A DNA stretch of 64,000 nucleotides, taken from positions 124,001 through 188,000 of the forward strand of contig LLEY01000008.1 of NCBI GenBank assembly GCA_001414485.1, read 5' to 3'. Source of the stretch: Calycina herbarum. Taxonomy: Eukaryota > Ascomycota > Leotiomycetes > Helotiales > Pezizellaceae. Position numbers and translations under genes: made by a program. Below are positions 10,008 through 20,982 of the stretch, piece after piece. Position 1 is the stretch's first letter, and every line of letters begins with the position of its first letter. A model generated the notes under the pieces. The model worked only from the letters and a program-made list of their open reading frames with translations. It made no database searches and was not told the DNA's origin.

Positions 10008-12533
10008 ATCTTATGTTACATTATTATGTATTGTTTCCAAAAATTTATTGTGTTCTTTGTTACTGTTCAATCTTATATAATAAGTTGTTTGATTGTCTTC
10101 TCGCTGACTCGCTGTTTTGTAAAATAAAGGTATGGTAGACTTGAGATCAATTTCCTTTGTCTAATCACTGCTAAAAGAAGAGCAAATGGGAAGTCGGGTG
10201 TGTTAGGCAATGTAATACTTATCTGATGAACTTTGTACCCTGGATAGATCTGAAAACTTTTCTCTGGAGGTAGGATGTAAAAGAATTCCCTCGCTTTACC
10301 TATCGCTTTTCATCTTGTCTTTTCAATCACCAATACTTGATAGACATCACGAAGAAATGCTAATGTAAAACTAATAAATAGTGGACGAGGATAGGAATAG
10401 AAATTAAAGGATTCTTTACAGCTCAAAAAGAAAGCTGCTTTTGTTTTTAGTCTCCGATTCTCAAATTATCAAGGTGTAGTCTTACTAAAGTTAAGTCTAA
10501 TCTTGCGGGCATAAAGTTCATTTGTTTCTGGTGTCGGACAATTATCAATTGCGCAGCTATCGAAATCACGGAAAATTCAGAGGAATTTTGATGAAGTTGG
10601 TTCTATTTTACTGGTTTATTGGGAGTTTAGGGCATGATATTGTTCTTCGTATCATGTTACCCTTCATCACGATACTCTACAGTAGCCTGCAGTCTTCAAT
10701 CTGGCAGGCGCTGATGTATGTTCTTGCAATCCTGCTGATCTGGCGCATTTCGCTGGCTTTCCTCTCAACGACCCTCTTGAATGATGTTCGCCTTGTGGTC
10801 TTGCAAGTATTGTGGGTCTTGCAGAGCTCTGACGTCATGCCCGATTTTCGTGTAACATTGGTTCTGGACGTACTCGTACAGTGGAGGCTTTGGTTGTGAA
10901 GCGGCGCCCTAGCCCCTGCCTGGTTTTAACAGAAAGAATAGCTACTTGTAACACACCTATCTATATTCCAGCGGGTCCAGACGAAAATATCATGGAATTG
11001 GTCGCTGCGAGCGAAGAAGCAAAAACCCTGGCTATTGATGTTACTTATCACAGCTACCAAAACACCTGAGGTATACGAAATTCGAATTCCATAGGCCGAC
11101 AGTGAACTTCCTACCATCCAATTCGAATCCTCCCACCAGCGAGTTACGCGGCCCATACAACTGGGCTTTCTTGGCCACACAGCTGGCAGGCATATGAGAA
11201 GATGTATCTTGTACGGTGCTGGACTGGATGCACGGCTGGCTTACGAGGAGACTTGTAAGATATCGTACTGGGACTCTGGGCCTTGTTTGCCGGGTTGTTA
11301 GTGCTGGCGCTCAATCGCTTCATAGGCAGGTTTGGAAAAGCTTGACGTATAATGTTGCAAGATGGTTTGTTTATCTGGGGAGCTCAGCAGAATCGTGGTA
11401 GCTGGAATTCCAATACCAAATCCTATCCAGGTCACCAGTACCTAGCTATCGATAGTTACGGTACTAGCGCATTAAACACATTTTCACCAGTGAAGAGAGT
11501 CAGCAAGTCCGAAGAACATGAAGGAAGCAGTACTGTCCAATCCAAAATCAACCCGTACGAACCCCCTGGGGAATTTTGCAATCAGGGAACGGGTAAATCA
11601 AGGAGGTCATGACAGCATGCGTTTCTAGTGGCATGAACCGCGAGGCCGAAACCAGAGAAGTGGCGGATAGACTACAACAACCTCTCCACGCTGGAACCAG
11701 ACAAATGGATAGATGGTAGAATGAACCCTGACCTTCTTGAATGAATTGTTTTCTTCTGCCGCAAGTATATCATCGTTGCCTGCCTTCTTTTTTTCAGTCT
11801 TGTAGCAATTGGATTCCATGCTTAGTCTCTGTCCCTCATAAGTTACCCCCCCCCGATAATATGCCCCCTCCTGGTGTTTATCTCCTGAAATCCTTTTTTC
11901 TCGTTCCACCGCTCCCGTCGTAGATTCCTCTTGAGGTGATCGCTCCTAGCGCATTTCCTTCGTCGTTGAGTATTATGAATCTCGACACAATCCTCTTAGT
12001 TTCTTCGCTGCCTTATCGAACACAGCATACAATCCACATGTACTGATTGAATATGAGACTATCAATGTTGGATAGGAGTATCGCTTTTGAGATAAACTTT
12101 GCATAAGGGAGTATGCCAGATATAGTCAAACTATGGTAATATCCGTAGCCTTTCGAGTAGCAGGTTCTAAGCTGTACCTTATAATCTTCGTCAGGATCTT
12201 CGTCAAATTAGAGAGAAGCGCGGATCGCTATTCTCTTAGTACTTGTTGGTTCGGTGTGATTATCTGCCTAGGAGATAGATTAGCAATAGCTCTCGAATCG
12301 GATCTTGTCTAGGTTCCTCTAATCTCAATCTCTATAACTGCGTGAAGCATGTTGTGTACTGTTGTTAATGCCTAAGGCTGAAACGTCGTGGGTGGTCTAT
12401 GCGTTCGCTAATTTCCTATATAGCCCCTTTGATTTTCTCACCTCTCAGCTATACCATCTACACAAAAGCAACACAAAAGTAACAACCCTTCAACCTTTCT
12501 TCATTCACCAGACCTGACTTGCATTCAAGCACT
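10008..12533. other. Long region without a clear gene; possible decayed gene at 10.6-11.6 kb
   Basis: At 10650-11610 on the plus strand, stretches of protein-like sequence alternate between frames and are cut by stops: a fragment with SGRTRTVEALVVKRRPSPC then TPIYIPAGPDENIMELVAAS, a fragment with TSELRGPYNWAFLATQLAG, and a hydrophobic fragment LWALFAGLLVLALNRFIGRF. This pattern could be the remains of one gene, but I recognise no family and cannot join the pieces. The rest (11.6-12.5 kb) shows nothing beyond a short C-run near 11847. Confidence 0.3.
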
Positions 12534-13705
12534 ATGCCGCTCAATAGCCCCACTACGGCAATTCCTCGGGAGGTAAGTTTAATCTTGGCTATAAATACAA
12601 ACAACCCTTGGCTAACCTACATAACCAGCAACATACAGACAAACAAATTGTCGATGTAAGCCATTCTATCTTAATGCCACAACCTTCGCCTTCTCCCTCT
12701 CGTACCTTCAACTCACATCAGCGCTGACTGAAATATTAGCAGACAAAGGCCGAGACCACAGAACCAAGTGGCAGTGTAAGTAATTTCATCTGCTGCTATT
12801 CACTACTCCATCGTCAAGTTGGACCGAGAGCTGGCCTTGCCAGCTACATCATTGCAAGGACTTCTGATTACTGACTTCTATAAAGACACCTCGACATTTC
12901 GCCCTTCGATTCCGTCAGTACTTCATTACACTCACCTCGATTTGCACCAGCTAATCCCAACCTGTAGTAATAAACTTGGTAATCATCATGGCAGCCACCG
13001 GCACCGATGATCTCCTAGAGAAATCCTTCTATGCCATTGCCCTGATTTACATTCAAGACGGCGTCAAAAAGATATGTATTACAGTCCACAACGCTGAGTT
13101 GCCAGTAGGTGTTTCCTCTCCCAAGTTTCTTCGTTCTCTCCCCAGCGATGTCACTCCTCTTGTAGCTCTGTTTCCACCTCATTCCCCCCTACATATTCTT
13201 CTACAGATAGAAACGCTAACTCCGAAATTATCTACAGGGCGGTATTAAACCTCTTTGCCTTTTCGTTTCTCTCGCGTCGTGCTTGTGTTTACTTGTTCGC
13301 CGTCACGAGTTCAGAAACGTGAACACCTTTGCAATTATTCTCGGCGTCCCCTTTATCGTTGCAGCCTGGTACACCTACACCTATCACAGTAAGGGCAACA
13401 ATGATGATCCGCCATCTGACTTGGGTAACACAAATCCTCCCCACACGAATATTCCGACATCTGGCTTGGTCTTTACCGTCGCGTGTCTTACAACTTTAAC
13501 GGCTTCGAACTTGTTGGATGATTATAGACTGTCTGGTAGCAACAGCGACCTTTTATACTTCATTTTATGGTCTGTCTGCTCCGGAGCACTCTGGCTTGTT
13601 GGACTCTATTTCGCTTGTACCACCGCTTTGAACAACCGCACAAACTTGGCACGCATCCCTCGGAACAATCCTCCTCATTCCCACGAACGAGACCCTCTCC
13701 TCTAG
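12534..13705 (+). CDS. Hypothetical four-pass membrane protein with micro-exons
   Basis: Six exons: 12534-12572, 12629-12655, 12740-12775, 12886-12913, 12968-13104 and 13238-13705, giving 244 residues. All introns have GT..AG ends and the phases agree; exons 1-4 are only 39, 27, 36 and 28 bp. The hydrophilic N-terminus (MPLNSPTTAIPRE, QHTDKQIVD, QTKAETTEPSGS) leads into a conserved-looking segment ending in AIALIYIQDGVKK. Exon 6 carries about four membrane helices, including FAIILGVPFIVAAWYTYTY and FILWSVCSGALWLVGLYFA, and an Arg/His/Pro-rich tail. No family recognised. Coherent splicing and hydropathy make it a real gene; the tiny first exons are the least certain part. Confidence 0.7.
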
Positions 13706-15049
13706 GGAGGTATCAGAGAATAGAACCAGAGAGGAGGAGTGTTTCGACTGCTCAGAAGGAGAGTGAGTGAGTTGACTCAGCTGCCTATGCAGAGGACTTA
13801 TTTACTCTATTTATTGAGGCACATATTCCTGCTTTTTTGGTGAAACTTGTGGATGGATGGATATGCTTTTCTCTCTTGAGGCACTCAATTTAATTCTTTC
13901 CGAATTATATGGGGATGCATAATAGGGGATATTAATTGGGGGGGTTTCCCTAATTTTTCTTTATTGCTTTACCTCGACTAGTCAGAATGTAATGGAGGAT
14001 GGATAGGAATGGTGGGAATCAATGACTAGGGTGGTATTATTATGGAGGATGTATCACTTGATAGTTCTTCCGTAACGAACTTCAGAAAGAATGCATAACT
14101 CTTTCATACCCTTTTTGGCTACTAAGTGATGACGAGAAAAACACGGCTTTTGCATTAAGATGTTTCTTCTATACCTCTAAAATAGTTCTTTTCGACGGAT
14201 CTCGAAGTGAGGTAATAAAATAAGCAGGTGACAAAAACCTTTGCTCGTGGTCTTGAAACGAGAAATGAAATTCGAGACAGAGTTCTAAAAAAATCTAATA
14301 GTTTCATATATTTAAGAGCAAATAATAAAAGTAGATACAGTGAGTTGCGAGTTAAGCTTGAATTTACCCACTTTTTTTGTAATCTGAGCCTTTTGAGAAA
14401 ATTCCTTAATTTCCCCTCTTTTTAGGTACTCTTTTACCTATTAATTAATAATAACATATAATATACTATTTATAAGAATAGGAAAGAAGAGGCTTATATC
14501 TCCCCTTATACTTTATAAACTTTATAAGACAAAAACAGACAATTTTATATCTGTCTTAATTTTTATAAGGTCTTAGCATAGCTTGTCGACCTTATAGAGG
14601 TAGTAAAAAAAAATTTAAAATCTTTTTAAGAAAAGGGGTTATTTTAAGAATTATTTATCTATTAGTTTACTTTTATTATACTTACTTTGAATTAATAAGT
14701 AATATAGAAGAGAGATAATTAGATATAGCGCTTCTTTCTAGCTAGGCCTCGTCTCTTTTAGAGTACTTTTATTTTCTATCTTCTAAAGAAAAGAGAGAGA
14801 AAGCCTTGATAAAAAAAAAGCTCGGATTACATATACTAAGTCTATAATAGAAAAGCAAGCTAGAAGAGAAGGATGAAAAGAAAAGAAATCTATTTTAATA
14901 TTATACCCTACTTCTAAATTTATAAATCAAGGCTAATCCAGTTGTAACGATTAGATTTCGTTCTTCAAACCTCATTACCCAGTTCCCATTTGCCATTCTG
15001 AACATACACTTAGAAAACATCATTATCAATCGAACATAATTATCCCAAA
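13706..15049. other. AT-rich gene-free island
   Basis: From about 14130 to 14930 the sequence is strongly AT-rich with runs such as TTTATAAG and many TpA dinucleotides, no coding frame and no recognisable element. It looks like an old, heavily RIP-altered repeat. 13706-14130 is probably the 3' flank of the membrane-protein gene. Confidence 0.45.
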
Positions 15050-15166
15050 ATGTCACTTCGTCGTAGAGGAGAAACGATCCGGCGTCTCGTTCGTGGTTTC
15101 AGCAGATCACGAAGAAGAGTAAGATATGTTAACAAATTATCTCCTGTTTCCTCTTTTGTTTCTTAG
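15050..15166 (+). CDS. Possible small Arg-rich peptide
   Basis: A 38-residue frame with a good start context (cccaaaATGtc), beginning MSLRRRGETIRRLVRGFSRS. An alternative reading splices a 48-bp intron (GT at 15119, TTTCTTAG ending at 15166) and stops soon after. The basic, helical look resembles the tails of the orphan paralogues at 3459 and 62719, but this may be coincidence. It lies beside an AT-rich island. Low confidence. Confidence 0.25.
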   Translation: MSLRRRGETIRRLVRGFSRSRRRVRYVNKLSPVSSFVS

Positions 15167-15643
15167 ATGAACAAAGCAATTAGGTAACTTGTTCACTTGT
15201 ACCATATCTGTTTAATAGATTGCACAGTTAAACAGTCTCCTTAATGTCGTCTACTCTCGCTTGGTAACTCCAAACGAACGACAATTTTGATATCATTTCA
15301 AGCCACTTCAAGCGTATCTGTATTTCCCTTCTAGGCTGCATGTAGGATTAATCGTGAAAGCGTAATTCCACCAACCTACTTCTAAATGCAGTGGGGTCTG
15401 GGAGTTTCCGCCCGACCTAGGTTTCCACCGCTTCAAAAGTATTAAGAAACACGTATTATGAAGCTAACAGATAATTCGAGAGAGGAAACGAGACAAAAGG
15501 TTATTACCGTCACTTTACTTTGAGGAAATAATATAAATAAGGGAGAGTGTATTTAATTGGATTCGACTCGCTTACAACTAGTCACGATGGTGGAGCAGTC
15601 CGGTATCTTTGCCGGAGCTCAGAAAGTAGTCCCAAAGTACAAA

Positions 15644-16132
15644 TTATTGTACTTTAGAACTGGCCGGCCTATCCCCAGATATGAAAGCAAGACCAGGTTC
15701 AGCACACAGTGTTGGATTTGTCTTCAACTCCTCTTCGCACTCCGGAGAACAAATGAAGTTGAGTATTCCCTGGCCCAGATGTGTCAGTTTGAAGTTTTGA
15801 ATGGCTTCCCGAATCTCTTGTACACTTGTAACCTGGGTGCGGAAAGTGAACACTCTTGGTTCCATTTCCTCACTCGTACGTTGCTCTTCATCCAGGATCA
15901 ATCGAACGGCTAGCTTTTCTCGGAGTCCTGGCGCGAGTTCAACATCGAAGACCTTTGCCTTGGAATTCTGAAGGAAATCATACATTACCTGATGATATTC
16001 ATTCACAGTCTCGATACGGCGCCCAGTAGTATAGGCTTCTTGGCTATCTGCGGTCTTTAGTGCATTCTCTGCTTTCAGGGATCGCATGGCTGCGATAGCG
16101 CGTTTGATGGAGCTTTGACGACGGGTGGTCAT
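15644..16132 (-). CDS. Two-module orphan protein A
   Basis: A 162-residue intronless protein of no known family. After a basic N-terminus (MTTRRQSSIKRAIAAMRSLK) it holds two copies of a roughly 45-residue module: residues 38-78 (RRIETVNEYHQVMYDFLQ ... LREKL) and 96-140 (FRTQVTSVQEIREAIQ ... CEEELKTNP). The same pattern, a short beta-like start, then T/S-x-x-E plus a helix, then a second helix ending in (R/K/E)-E-x-L, occurs twice in the protein encoded at 17169-17618. No signal peptide or membrane segment. The ATG at 16132 is the first in frame. The pair, on the same strand 1 kb apart, probably arose by duplication. Confidence 0.6.
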   Translation of the reverse strand: MTTRRQSSIKRAIAAMRSLKAENALKTADSQEAYTTGRRIETVNEYHQVMYDFLQNSKAKVFDVELAPGLREKLAVRLILDEEQRTSEEMEPRVFTFRTQVTSVQEIREAIQNFKLTHLGQGILNFICSPECEEELKTNPTLCAEPGLAFISGDRPASSKVQ

Positions 16133-17168
16133 TTTCGCGGTTATGCGGAAGGATCGTTAGGCAGGGCGTTATGAAGAAAGGGGTGGGTTATATCTTGATT
16201 TGCGGTGGTAACAATAGCTTTGTTTACTCTGTTTTCTCTTTGTATGAGAAACTTTGTCCTTCAAATAGTTTTACTTCCTCTTTATCTTAGAAACCTGGGA
16301 TTCAAAGACTTTAAACTTTGTTTCAAGATGCTGGAGCTGACTGGGAATTGCCTAGATTGATCTATAGTGAGTGTGGCCTGGTGATGCAACATTTTAAGAT
16401 TCTTGTAAAAATGAATCGGCCATCTTCTGTAAAGCTAACCTCGATATTTGAAGAAGACTTTTTAAGAGTTTCAGGTAAGAGAAATGGGCATTACTATTTG
16501 GGATCTACATTTATACGCATTGTGCTGAATAAGTAGGGTAAGTGACTTAAATTATCCGAAAAGGTTGAGAAGACTCAGAAACCTAATATCGTAGTTTTCC
16601 TAGACCTTTTCGATTGATAGCTTTCATGGTCCCAGAGTATCTCGCATGATAAGATAAAAGCGTGTCGAAGAGCAATGTCCGATTCACTTACTCTCCACCA
16701 AATAGTATGCTGTCAAGGAGAGCTACGTCGAGGCAGCGTGAACTTGGAGTTGTATGCGCGAGGAGACTTTCAAGCATTAAGCGAGTTCAAAGGAAAGCGC
16801 GGATATGACAATTAGCAACCCCAGGGTTCTGCAAAAGTAATCCTTTTGAGGTGACTTGAACTGGAGTTGACTAATTTGGCACTTGGAGGACAGGGGCAAG
16901 AAAGAATACAGAGGGAGAGAATACAGAGGAAGATGAGGTTCGTGAGACAGATTTCAAAATATCAGGGTAGAAGTAATTTCTAATTTATTAGGTGTGTAAG
17001 TTTTCAAAGAGGGGTTTCAAAGAGGGGTGTAAAGAGGTGTCAATGAGAAGAGTGCATTGATCTCTTACCTCTCTATCTTCAACTAGACCGAGCTCTGTAC
17101 TGGAGAGAATCTATTTTTTTAAACAGCTCCAAAGAAACCTCCGAAGCTTTGCATTCTTCCTTCGTCTT
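16133..17168. other. Intergenic region between the two module proteins
   Basis: Contains the promoter side of protein A and the 3' side of protein B. Short G/A-rich runs occur near 16890-17040 (repeated AGAGGGGTTTCAAAGAGGGGT at 17006-17030). No gene seen. Confidence 0.35.
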
Positions 17169-17618
17169 TCAACGGCGGCATGCCTCCAGAGTCGCAGCAC
17201 ATTCTGGGTATAAGAGCAATTCCTCCTTGAGTTCCCGCGTAAGCCAAAGGTTAAACCCACTTCTTGGGGATTGGGTAGTTTCGTTGTATGATCGCAAGAT
17301 TTCCGTGAGCTCTTCGCGGCTTCGGACTGGGTAATTGGTCGTGAAATCCCCGGGGAATTTCTCGTCGGGCACGAGTCTAATAGGCTCCTCACGCGGGGTA
17401 TATGAGTTTACATACTCCTGTGCTTCATATAATATATCACGTAGCATCTTGATTAACTCTCTCGACTCTGGGTCAAGGGTTGCATCGGCGCTTGGTGGGT
17501 GGGCGGCGAAGTAATCGTGCAGTTCCATTTGTGGAAGCAGACAGATTTCACCATCACCGACTATTTGACAAGCCTCACGGAAGTCCTCCAAGTTTCTGAT
17601 TGGGTAAAAGTCTGGCAT
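17169..17618 (-). CDS. Two-module orphan protein B
   Basis: A 149-residue protein. Its two halves align with each other: residues 5-48 (YPIRNLEDFREACQIVGDG ... ELHDYFAAHPPSADATL) and 96-145 (YPVRSREELTEILRSYN ... LKEELLLYPECAATLEA). The module is the same one seen twice in protein A at 15644-16132. Between the copies is a helical linker (ELIKMLRDILYEAQEYVN). No known family; no membrane segment. The start ATG at 17618 begins immediately before the first module, which supports it. Likely cytosolic. The internal duplication followed by gene duplication is an inference from the shared pattern only. Confidence 0.6.
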   Translation of the reverse strand: MPDFYPIRNLEDFREACQIVGDGEICLLPQMELHDYFAAHPPSADATLDPESRELIKMLRDILYEAQEYVNSYTPREEPIRLVPDEKFPGDFTTNYPVRSREELTEILRSYNETTQSPRSGFNLWLTRELKEELLLYPECAATLEACRR

Positions 17619-19002
17619 GTTGTAAATGACTATAGACGAAGAAGGTGAATGGGTTGGAAACGATGAGTTGGAGGCGATTTACGAGACTATCATGTACTTG
17701 TGAGTAGACACTGTTTTCCTGTTTCTATCTTCTGTTTTGCAAATGTTGTCTATTTGTTTTCCCTCTTCTGAGGCGTCGTTTCTCAAACTTCCTTTATTAT
17801 ACAATATAATAAAGGGATTATGATGTTATTCCATTGTACTTTTCATTACTTGAGAAACAAATGTTCTGACTCTTTTATACTTTTCGTCATGCTATTAACA
17901 AAGAAATAATTTGGTCTTCGTACCTAAGTACCTTGGCTCATTTTTCGTTTCTGCTACTTGATACTCTAAAGAAATTATGTTACTTCTACGTCTCTTTATC
18001 TTAAAGCTATGGGGTCTAAATGCCAAATCTTGTTCCGATAACATCGGAGTTCACAGGAAATTAGTTTAACTGGTGCGATATATCCCTGGTTACCCTTTTT
18101 AGGATATTTGTAAAATGACCTCGCCTATGTAACGCTACCTAGGTAACTTTAAGCTGTTAACACGTTTCTAGAAATTATATCTCCCCCTGTTAAGGAGAGC
18201 TATATTAAATTGGCTTATTCAAGTACTCTTTCTAGTCTAGAAACAGTTTTAGCTTTAAGTGCTGTGCGAACCTAAGGGGAGCGGGGAAAGACAGCAACCC
18301 CTCCCCTTTCTAAACGCTCTTATAGTACGAAAGCATCTATTTTCTATATTTATAACCTATTAAGATTATCTTAAAGGGCTACTATTACTATATAATCTAT
18401 ATTTAGGAAATTCCATAGCTATGTACGCCTACTTCTTCTTCTTAGTAAGTAATATAGGTATAGAATTTAAGAACGAAGCCCTCCTTAAATTAGCTTTAGG
18501 AGGGTTTAATACTCAAAACCAGAGTATATTTTTATATTATAATAGAGTCGAGTAAGTACTGACGCATAAGACGTTTTATTCATAAACTTCGACTTTATTG
18601 GCCAACATCGTAAGAATGGTCAATATGGCGATCTTATTAATCAATCCGAAAAATGGCGAATAAAGCATACCAGATGCTGTTCTCCTGGTTCCTACAAGTT
18701 TTCGTCTTCTAATAGAACCCTGGATCCCGCCGATGACTTCCCTCTTGGTTCCTTTGTTACTCGGAAATTTGTTTTTATTATACCATGGCAATTTTTCTTG
18801 TTGAAATAGCATTATCTTTGCCCGTCGTGTTTATGAGTGGATTCAAACGGGATCCAAAGACTAGCAGTCTTATGAATAAAAAATAAGTACTCGAGTACGT
18901 CAAGTTGAAGCTCCAGAGCAATCTCGCTTGACCCCTCACCGCCTTAGCGTCAATTGACGACAAAACAATGTCGCCGCCTTTAATTTTAGCCTTGCGCTAG
19001 AA
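17619..19002. other. AT-rich gene-free region
   Basis: From about 17790 to 18560 the sequence is AT-rich and TpA-rich with no usable frame, like the island at 14.1-14.9 kb. The short minus-strand frames at 18.58-18.96 kb show no motif. Probably an old repeat and flanks. Confidence 0.4.
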
Positions 19003-20039
19003 ATGGAGCTATCACTAGCGCGCTCTGTCAGTAATCATTCTCGAGGCTTCCGAAACTTCAACCTTTTCCCAAATCAAAACATACAACATGACAAAACCTT
19101 GGTTTACGAGCCCATCACCGAGGCTATCTTTAGCCAATTGAAATCAGAACAAAAAATCCCGAAAGTGAGAGGCAAGGCAGCCTTTCACATTTTCACAGAG
19201 AAATGGAACGAAATCCGAGAAGCAGAAGGCAACAAACACGGCAAACAAGTCCATATCATGAATTGGGCTTGCGATTTTGAATATCTTCGGTACCTCCCCC
19301 ATCTTTCGGTCACGAATGATATGAACACTGACTACTCCTAGATCCCGAAGCAGAATTTAATTGTCCAAAGCCAACGGCCATGACGGAGGCTCAGATCGCG
19401 AGATTTGGGGCACTGGACGATGATGAAGACGGTGATGACGATGACGATGACGATGACAAGGATGGCCTCCCCATTAAATCTATGGCATTGGCTTCGGACG
19501 AGGAGACTGCAGTTTTGGCTTCTAAATCCGATAGCCTGGAATTTCACACCTCAAAGGGAGTCGGGGCTGCTCTGAAGGCTGCTGTCCTTTCCAAAAATGG
19601 CCGAATTCGAGGGAATCTGGAACTCGAGCGTGTCATGAATGAAGAGGTCAATAATCTCGGTCTATCGATTTCAAAAATCAGCCTCCGCGGTTCGAAAGAA
19701 GATGTATTGCTCAACCTGAACACCTTCGCCGATGCTCTGGTAGAGTCCACGAGAAAACCAGAGAAGCTGCGGGATGGATTGCGTGCAATCGAAGACCTCT
19801 TAATCACCAAAGAAACCGAGAAGAAACCGAAGAAATTAGTGGAGGACTTTGAAGAGACAAAGAAGGAGGCAGTTGAAACCCGCAATGCTATCATCACTGC
19901 TCAGATACGGAATGATAAGATTATTGAGGAGCAAACACCAGAAAATGTTGCGACAGAGAGCGAAATCTCAAACCTCAACAGACAATTGAGATTTCGGCAG
20001 GGTATCGACACATGGCTGCAGAGCAATGAGGGAGCTTGA
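19003..20039 (+). CDS. Hypothetical coiled-coil protein, possibly split
   Basis: Two adjacent frames. The first (19003-19341, 112 residues) includes RGKAAFHIFTEKWNEIRE. The second (19380-20039, 219 residues) starts MTEAQIARFGALDDDEDG, has an Asp run at residues 12-26, then a long charged helical region with many Lys and Glu, ending WLQSNEGA. The second frame is in fact open back to 19332, just across the first frame's stop, reading LDPEAEFNCPKPTA before its ATG. This suggests one gene broken by a frameshift, or joined by an intron I could not fit (the GT at 19300 and AG at 19341 give the wrong phase). No family recognised. Confidence 0.4.
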
Positions 20040-20315
20040 GTACTGGTCCAGTCCTGCTTTCGGTGGACTTGTCCCGACAGTGACTCGAACTTTAAGTTCC
20101 TTGAGAAGAAGATTTAGGAGTGGAGATTCTCTGGACATTGAATTTCCAACTGACTCTATCTACGATGGAGGAGGGCAAAGTTTTGAACTTACCCAATCAA
20201 AACCTTATGATAGCTGACGAAACCAGTGTTTGCACTTGTCCGACGGAGAAGGATAGGTTTTTGAACTTGTCCAACAAGTCGCATACTAGAAGATGAAGGA
20301 CACTTGTCCTGGACC

Positions 20316-20525
20316 TTGAACTTGAGAAGCAATCTTGGGCATTCGCTCTAGATTCTACCAATATCGAATGATGCTAAAGATCTTCGACCCCGAGTATGCT
20401 CGTGGGAATTGGCCCCTCAAACTTGTGAAACAATCTTGGGCTAGGCCTTTAGATTTCGATTGATGCTAGGCATCTTCGACCTCAAGTATGTTCGTTGGAG
20501 AAACTAGTGGATATTGGTCCTCGGA
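20316..20525. repeat. Imperfect tandem repeat, period about 101 bp
   Basis: Two diverged copies in non-coding DNA. Anchors are CAATCTTGGGC at about 20330 and 20431, GATGCTA then CATCTTCGACC (first copy GATCTTCGACC), AAGTATG/GAGTATG and TTGG(C/T)CCTC in both. Nearby are further GAACTTGTCC motifs (20245-20280), hinting at older units. The rest of 20040-20982 holds nothing else I can identify. Confidence 0.6.
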
Positions 20526-20982
20526 ACAAGATCTCTGACACTTACTTGTAGCATTAGAGACTTGAAAAGCGAGTTCTTCAAATCCGTGCTTCTTTCTGAT
20601 TTACCTGTGACTCGTAACTTGAGTAATTGAATAGTTATGAATAAGGATATTTCTATCACTTTTAAATGCTTCTAGCAATTTGTTGTTTTAGTTAGTCGTC
20701 ACGTCTTTGCTTGTGTCAAAAGTTGGGCCATCGTTTGGTAAGTTATTATATTATATTGAACCAGAAACGCCAAAGAAAAAATGAATTTCAGGAAATGAAT
20801 TTCTTTAGCAATCTGGTGATTAGAGCATTCTATGTAGAGTGTCTGGAGGTGTTCCAGGACTAGAGTAGATTGTTAGCCAGTGTCAATCTAGTGCGGATAG
20901 GAGAAAAATCGCGGAAACGAGAATGGGGGGCCGAGGCCTTTCATGGATGAGTACAATCGAAGTATTCTAGTTGTCTTCGTAC

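Noticed and set aside
10522..10899. 125-residue hydrophobic plus-strand frame
   Set aside because: Protein-like signals nearby alternate between frames and the frame lacks a family or splice extension; treated as part of a possible decayed gene.
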